64,000 bases of DNA. Origin: Pseudomonas sp. G34 (GTDB lineage: Bacteria; Pseudomonadota; Gammaproteobacteria; Pseudomonadales; Pseudomonadaceae). Below the pieces are notes generated by a model that saw only the letters and a program-made list of their open reading frames with translations, had not been told where the DNA came from and searched no databases. Made by a program: the position numbers and the translations under genes. The DNA lies in NCBI RefSeq assembly GCF_031119625.1, contig NZ_JAVHZV010000029.1, positions 1-64,000 on the forward strand, given 5' to 3'. Positions 59,468-64,000 of this stretch are shown in pieces (within the stretch, counting starts at the first letter, position 1; each line of letters opens with the position of its first letter).

Positions 59468-62101
59468 ATGGAAAACACCATGAACGACACCGTGAATAGC
59501 CAATACCGCAAGCGCCTGCCCGGCACCGTGCTGGATTACTTCGATGCCCGCGAGGCGGTCGAGGCGATCCAGAACGGCGCCTGGAGCAAGCTGCCCTACA
59601 CCTCGCGCGTACTCGCCGAGCAACTGGTGCGCCGCTGCGAGCCGCAGGACCTGACTGCCGCCCTTGAGCAACTGGTCTACCGCAAGCGCGACCTGGACTT
59701 TCCCTGGTACCCGGCGCGGGTGGTCTGCCACGACATCCTTGGCCAGACGGCGTTGGTCGACCTGGCCGGCCTGCGTGACGCCATCGCCGAGCAGGGCGGT
59801 GATCCGGCCAAGGTCAACCCGGTGGTGCCGACCCAGTTGATCGTCGACCACTCCCTGGCAGTCGAGGCGCCGGGCTTCGACCCGGACGCCTTCGAGAAGA
59901 ACCGCGCCATCGAGGATCGCCGCAACGAGGACCGCTTCCACTTCATCGACTGGACCAGGACCGCGTTCAAGAACGTCGACGTGATCCCGGCCGGCAACGG
60001 CATCATGCACCAGATCAACCTGGAGAAGATGAGCCCGGTGATTCAGGCGCGTGGCGGCGTCGCGTTTCCTGACACCTGCGTCGGTACCGACTCGCACACC
60101 CCGCACGTCGATGCGCTTGGCGTGATCGCCATCGGCGTCGGCGGCCTGGAAGCCGAAACGGTGATGCTTGGCCATCCGTCGATGATGCGCTTGCCGGATA
60201 TCGTTGGCGTCGAGCTGACCGGTAAGCGCCAGCCCGGCATCACCGCCACCGATATCGTGCTGGCGATCACCGAGTTCCTGCGCAAGGAAAGGGTGGTGGG
60301 TGCCTGGGTCGAATTCTTTGGCGAAGGTGCGGACAGCCTGTCCATCGGCGACCGCGCGACCATCTCCAACATGTGCCCGGAATACGGCGCCACCGCTTCG
60401 ATGTTCTATATCGACGGCCAGACCATCGACTACCTCAAGCTCACCGGCCGCGAGCCGGAGCAGGTGGCGCTGGTGGAGCACTACGCCAAGACCCTGGGGC
60501 TGTGGAGCGACGCGCTGCAAACCGCCGAGTACGAGCGTGTGCTGCGCTTCGACCTGGGCAGCGTGGTGCGCAACATGGCCGGCCCGAGCAACCCGCACCG
60601 CCGCCTGCCCACCTCGGCGCTGGCCGAGCGCGGCATCGCCGACGAAGCCAAGCTGCAAGCCGGCAAAGGCGAGGAAGCCCAAGGGCTGATGCCCGATGGC
60701 GCGGTGATCATCGCCGCCATCACCAGTTGCACCAACACCTCCAACCCGCGCAACGTCATCGCAGCCGGCCTGGTGGCGAAGAAGGCCAACGCGCTGGGCC
60801 TGGTGCGCAAGCCCTGGGTGAAGACCTCGTTTGCTCCAGGTTCGAAAGTCGCCAAGCTGTATCTGGAGGAGGCTGGGCTGCTGGCGGAGCTGGAGAAGCT
60901 CGGCTTTGGCATCGTCGCCTACGCCTGCACCACCTGCAACGGCATGTCCGGCGCGCTGGACCCGGTGATCCAGAAGGAAATCATCGACCGCGACCTGTAC
61001 GCCACTGCCGTGCTCTCGGGTAACCGCAACTTCGACGGGCGTATACATCCTTACGCCAAGCAGGCCTTCCTGGCTTCGCCGCCGTTGGTGGTGGCCTATG
61101 CCATCGCCGGCACCGTGCGTTTCGATATCGAGCAGGACCCGCTGGGTACCGACGCCCAGGGCAACCCCATCACCCTGAAGGACCTGTGGCCGAGCGACGA
61201 GGAGATCGATGCCATCGTCGCTGCGAGCGTGAAGCCCGAGCAGTTCAAGCAGATCTACATCCCGATGTTCGACCTGGGCAGCGTGCAGGAGGCGGAAAGC
61301 CCGCTGTACGACTGGCGCCCGATGTCCACCTATATCCGCCGCCCGCCGTACTGGGAAGGCGCCCTGGCCGGCGAGCGCACGCTCAAGGGCATGCGCCCGC
61401 TGGCGATCCTGCCGGACAACATCACCACCGACCACCTGTCGCCGTCCAACGCCATCCTGGCGGACTCGGCCGCCGGTGAGTACCTGGCGAAAATGGGCCT
61501 GCCGGAGGAGGACTTCAACTCCTACGCCACCCACCGGGGCGACCATTTGACCGCGCAACGCGCCACCTTCGCCAACCCGCAACTGGTCAATGAAATGGCC
61601 GTGGTCGACGGGCAGGTGAAGCAGGGCTCGTTGGCCCGGGTGGAGCCGGAAGGCCAGGTGATGCGCATGTGGGAAGCCATCGAAACCTACATGAAGCGCA
61701 AGCAGAACCTGATCATCGTCGCCGGTGCCGACTACGGCCAGGGTTCGTCGCGGGACTGGGCAGCCAAGGGCGTGCGCCTGGCCGGTGTCGAGGTGATCGT
61801 CGCCGAAGGCTTCGAGCGCATCCACCGCACCAACCTGGTGGGCATGGGCGTATTGCCGGTGGAGTTCAAGCCGGGTACCACGCGCCTGACCCTGGGGCTG
61901 GATGGTACCGAGACCTATGACATCCAGGGCGATATCACGGCACGCGGCGAGCTGACCCTGGTGGTCAACCGCCGCAACGGCGAAGTGCTGCAGGTGCCGG
62001 TGACCTGCCGCCTGGATACCGCGGCCGACGTCAGCGTGTACAAGGCCGGCGGCGTGCTGCAGCGCTTCGCCAAGGACTTCCTCGAAGGTGGGGTAGCTTG
62101 A
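59468..62101 (+). CDS. acnD: 2-methylcitrate dehydratase AcnD (Fe-S)
   Basis: The 877-residue aconitase-family enzyme dehydrates 2-methylcitrate to trans-2-methylaconitate, which PrpF then isomerises. Cluster cysteines are in ITSCTNTSNPRN (about 421) and CTTCNGMSG (about 487 and 490). GTDSHTPHVDALGVI and GADYGQGSSRDWAAKG are the substrate segments. Start 59468 (MENTMND) is used; the ATG at 59480 has a somewhat better upstream GGAA and is possible. It replaces the cofactor-free PrpD route. Confidence 0.95.
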   Translation: MENTMNDTVNSQYRKRLPGTVLDYFDAREAVEAIQNGAWSKLPYTSRVLAEQLVRRCEPQDLTAALEQLVYRKRDLDFPWYPARVVCHDILGQTALVDLAGLRDAIAEQGGDPAKVNPVVPTQLIVDHSLAVEAPGFDPDAFEKNRAIEDRRNEDRFHFIDWTRTAFKNVDVIPAGNGIMHQINLEKMSPVIQARGGVAFPDTCVGTDSHTPHVDALGVIAIGVGGLEAETVMLGHPSMMRLPDIVGVELTGKRQPGITATDIVLAITEFLRKERVVGAWVEFFGEGADSLSIGDRATISNMCPEYGATASMFYIDGQTIDYLKLTGREPEQVALVEHYAKTLGLWSDALQTAEYERVLRFDLGSVVRNMAGPSNPHRRLPTSALAERGIADEAKLQAGKGEEAQGLMPDGAVIIAAITSCTNTSNPRNVIAAGLVAKKANALGLVRKPWVKTSFAPGSKVAKLYLEEAGLLAELEKLGFGIVAYACTTCNGMSGALDPVIQKEIIDRDLYATAVLSGNRNFDGRIHPYAKQAFLASPPLVVAYAIAGTVRFDIEQDPLGTDAQGNPITLKDLWPSDEEIDAIVAASVKPEQFKQIYIPMFDLGSVQEAESPLYDWRPMSTYIRRPPYWEGALAGERTLKGMRPLAILPDNITTDHLSPSNAILADSAAGEYLAKMGLPEEDFNSYATHRGDHLTAQRATFANPQLVNEMAVVDGQVKQGSLARVEPEGQVMRMWEAIETYMKRKQNLIIVAGADYGQGSSRDWAAKGVRLAGVEVIVAEGFERIHRTNLVGMGVLPVEFKPGTTRLTLGLDGTETYDIQGDITARGELTLVVNRRNGEVLQVPVTCRLDTAADVSVYKAGGVLQRFAKDFLEGGVA

Positions 62102-62105
62102 CCAT

Positions 62106-62244
62106 GTAGGGTGGATCACGCTTTACCGATCCACCACGGGCGTCTCCACGGTGGATGGAAAAGGCGCCTACCCTACGACTACCCCAGCCCCTCTCCTGCA
62201 AGCGGGAGAGGGGAGGCAATCGCGTAGCCCGGATGCCATCCGGG
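62106..62244. repeat. three palindromic repeats between acnD and prpF
   Basis: GGTGGATC (62110-62117) with GATCCACC (62128-62135) is the first, and GTAGGG (62106) also pairs with CCCTAC (62171-62176). CCCCTCTCC (62188-62196) with GGAGAGGGG (62205-62213) is the second. CCCGGAT (62228-62234) with ATCCGGG (62238-62244) is the third. Such elements are REP-like and could stabilise or attenuate the operon mRNA inside the 181-bp gap. Confidence 0.65.
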
Positions 62245-62282
62245 AAAAGCCAGCACCATCACTTCCTATCAGGACTGCACTC

Positions 62283-63461
62283 ATGGCTTATCTGCCGCAA
62301 GTGAAAATTCCCGCCACCTATATGCGTGGCGGTACCAGCAAGGGCGTGTTCTTCCGTTTGCAGGATCTTCCCGAGCAATGCCAGGTTGCGGGCGAGGCCC
62401 GCGACAAGTTGTTCATGCGGGTGATCGGCAGCCCCGACCCGTACTCGGCGCAGATCGATGGCATGGGCGGCGCGACCTCGAGTACCTCCAAATGCGTGAT
62501 CCTGTCGAAAAGCAGCCAGCCCGGTCACGATGTCGACTACCTCTACGGCCAGGTGTCGATCGACAAGGCCTTCGTCGACTGGAGCGGCAATTGCGGCAAC
62601 CTGTCTACCGGGGCTGGCGCTTTCGCCATCCACGCTGGCTTGCTCGATCCGTCACGTGTTCCGCACAACGGCACCTGCGTGGTGCGTATCTGGCAGGCCA
62701 ATATTCAGAAAACCATCATCGCCCACGTACCGATCACCGACGGTCAGGTGCAGGAAACCGGCGATTTCGAACTCGATGGGGTGACCTTCCCGGCGGCGGA
62801 GATCGTGCTGGAGTTTCTCGACCCGTCCGATGATGGCGAGCAGGGCGGCTCGATGTTTCCCACCGGCAATCGGGTGGACGACCTCGAAGTGCCCGGCATC
62901 GGTACTTTCAAGGCGACCATGATCTCTGCGGGTATTCCGACCATCTTCGTCAACGCGGTGGATATCGGCTATCAAGGCACCGAGCTGCGCGACGACATCA
63001 ACGCGGACCCGGCGCAGCTGGCGCGTTTCGAGCAGATTCGTGTGGCCGGGGCACTGCGCATGGGCTTGATCACGACGCCGGAGGAGGCGCTGACTCGCCA
63101 GCACACCCCCAAGATCGCCTTCGTCAGCCCACCGAAAAACTACACCGCCTCAAGCGGCAAGACGGTCGAGGCGGGTGAGGTGGATCTGCTGGTACGGGCG
63201 CTGTCCATGGGCAAGCTGCATCACGCCATGATGGGCACCTGCGCGGTGGCCATCGGCGCGGCGGCGGCGGTACCCGGCACCCTGGTCAACCAGGCTGCTG
63301 GCGGCGGTGAGCGGCAGGCGGTGCGTTTTGGGCATCCTTCCGGCACCTTGCGGGTCGGCGCCGAGGCCACTCAGGTGAATGGCAGGTGGGCGGTCACCAA
63401 GGCGATCATGAGCCGCAGCGCACGAATTCTGATGGAAGGCTGGGTTCGCGTACCAGGCTAG
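62283..63461 (+). CDS. prpF: 2-methylaconitate isomerase PrpF
   Basis: The 392-residue DAP-epimerase-like protein moves the trans double bond of 2-methylaconitate so that aconitase can rehydrate it. It begins MAYLPQVKIPATYMRGGTSKGVF, the family signature with the RGGTSKG loop. NCGNLSTGAGAFA is the conserved core loop and GKTVEAGEVDLLVRAL is in the C-terminal lobe. It follows acnD through a repeat-bearing gap. Its end overlaps the convergent LysE gene by 4 bp, and no prpD follows. Confidence 0.95.
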   Translation: MAYLPQVKIPATYMRGGTSKGVFFRLQDLPEQCQVAGEARDKLFMRVIGSPDPYSAQIDGMGGATSSTSKCVILSKSSQPGHDVDYLYGQVSIDKAFVDWSGNCGNLSTGAGAFAIHAGLLDPSRVPHNGTCVVRIWQANIQKTIIAHVPITDGQVQETGDFELDGVTFPAAEIVLEFLDPSDDGEQGGSMFPTGNRVDDLEVPGIGTFKATMISAGIPTIFVNAVDIGYQGTELRDDINADPAQLARFEQIRVAGALRMGLITTPEEALTRQHTPKIAFVSPPKNYTASSGKTVEAGEVDLLVRALSMGKLHHAMMGTCAVAIGAAAAVPGTLVNQAAGGGERQAVRFGHPSGTLRVGAEATQVNGRWAVTKAIMSRSARILMEGWVRVPG

Positions 63462-64000
63462 CGCTGAGTGGTGCTCAGCAGCAGGCCGCCGGCGCCCATG
63501 AAAAAGGCGCCGGTGGTGCGATTCAAGCGCTGCGCCCCTCGCCGCGTGCGGATAAAGCGGCGGATCTGCCGGCCGAACAGGGCATAGACCAGGGAAGCCG
63601 CGTATTCGGCCAGCAGGTAGGTGGCACCCAGGTAGACGAATTGCTCGATGGCAGGCTGGCCCGGCTTGATGAACTGCGGGAACACCGCGGCGAACAGCAG
63701 GATAGCCTTGGGATTGCTGATGCCGATCAGGAACTCCTGCAGCATCAGCTTGCCGAGCTGGCGCTGCGGCTGCACGGCGGGCACGGCGCCTTCAAGATCC
63801 AGGCCGCTGAACTCACGGCTGCGCCAGGCGCTGATACCCAGATACAGCAGGTACAGCGCGCCGACCCACTTGATCACCGTGAAGGCGGTTTCCGACGCCA
63901 GCAGCATGGCGCCCAGGCCAACGGCGGAAATGCTCAGAAAGATGCTGAACGCCGCCACCCGCCCGGTGGTGGCCAGCAGGGCCGCGGCAATGCCGTGACG
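63458..64000 (-). CDS. LysE family amino-acid exporter (partial)
   Basis: The gene runs off the window edge, so only the C-terminal 180 codons are seen. Residues include ALYLLYLGISAWRSREF, LMLQEFLIGISNPKAILLFAAVFPQF and GAFFMGAGGLLLS, all typical of the RhtB/LysE family of helical membrane exporters. The frame is open to the window end (reading HGIAAALLATTGR). The GTG at 63958 is internal, not the start. It is convergent with prpF. Confidence 0.87.
   Translation of the reverse strand, partial: RHGIAAALLATTGRVAAFSIFLSISAVGLGAMLLASETAFTVIKWVGALYLLYLGISAWRSREFSGLDLEGAVPAVQPQRQLGKLMLQEFLIGISNPKAILLFAAVFPQFIKPGQPAIEQFVYLGATYLLAEYAASLVYALFGRQIRRFIRTRRGAQRLNRTTGAFFMGAGGLLLSTTQR

Noticed and set aside
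59462..62119. 885-codon open frame antisense to acnD
   Set aside because: It mirrors acnD codons on the opposite strand, a common GC-rich artefact; its protein is low-complexity with no domain, and acnD is certain.
1..64000. Prophage, insertion sequence, integron, CRISPR array, tRNA or rRNA
   Set aside because: No integrase, transposase, spaced direct repeats, or recognisable tRNA or rRNA sequence was seen; gene content is ordinary core chromosome.

Overview
The window is GC-rich, densely coding bacterial chromosome. It looks like Pseudomonas in the broad sense. Evidence: the 83-residue major lipoprotein OprI, a fabA-fabB pair followed by a PA1611-type hybrid kinase and gpsA, the moxR/DUF58/tgpA cluster, cysB beside a universal stress gene, and the AcnD/PrpF version of the methylcitrate operon. 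I see no prophage, insertion sequence, CRISPR array, rRNA or tRNA. I cannot fix the species from the sequence alone.

Layout. 1-387: REP-like palindromes and the queD terminator. 388-5053 (minus): queD, a catalase-like protein overlapping a di-haem cytochrome c, and a nicotinamide riboside kinase/PnuC pair. 5290-11014: uppP, a cold-shock/DUF1294 protein, a YjbR protein with an MFS exporter, and a LysR regulator divergent from an azoreductase and a secreted dienelactone hydrolase. 11061-13251 (minus): an ECF sigma factor, its anti-sigma factor and a secreted DUF4394 protein, with matching promoter motifs before the first and last gene. 13434-24989: an amidohydrolase, fabAB, the hybrid kinase with a binding-protein-like partner, gpsA, sixA, a thioesterase, two alpha/beta hydrolases and a DUF4892 protein. 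25039-30745: a PerM-type transporter, a patatin, small secreted proteins, a flavin reductase and an HBM-type chemoreceptor. 30884-35538: moxR, DUF58, tgpA and CHAD. 36769-41412: a chemoreceptor with a well-placed ANR/FNR box, tatD, an MltF-type transglycosylase and DoxX.

41460-41930 is the most unusual stretch. A good sigma-70 promoter starts a transcript almost exactly at an RNA with the signature of a SAM-II-class riboswitch. It leads into a 99-residue protein resembling a shrunken MetW methyltransferase that has lost its SAM-binding motif.

41938-53033: greB, the ybbP-ybbA/tesA cluster, an L,D-transpeptidase, oprI, a DAHP synthase, a PilZ gene whose start codon overlaps that of a divergent thioredoxin-like gene, a universal stress protein, cysB, and a short CysH-like protein without iron-sulfur cysteines. 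53161-56214 (minus): a three-gene cassette of a secreted retropepsin-like protease, a cysteine-free transglutaminase domain with a membrane module, and an ATP-grasp ligase. 56548-63461: the propionate (2-methylcitrate) operon prpR-prpB-prpC-acnD-prpF, with paired GntR-type operators around its promoter, three palindromes before prpF, and no prpD at its end. A LysE exporter gene runs off the window end.
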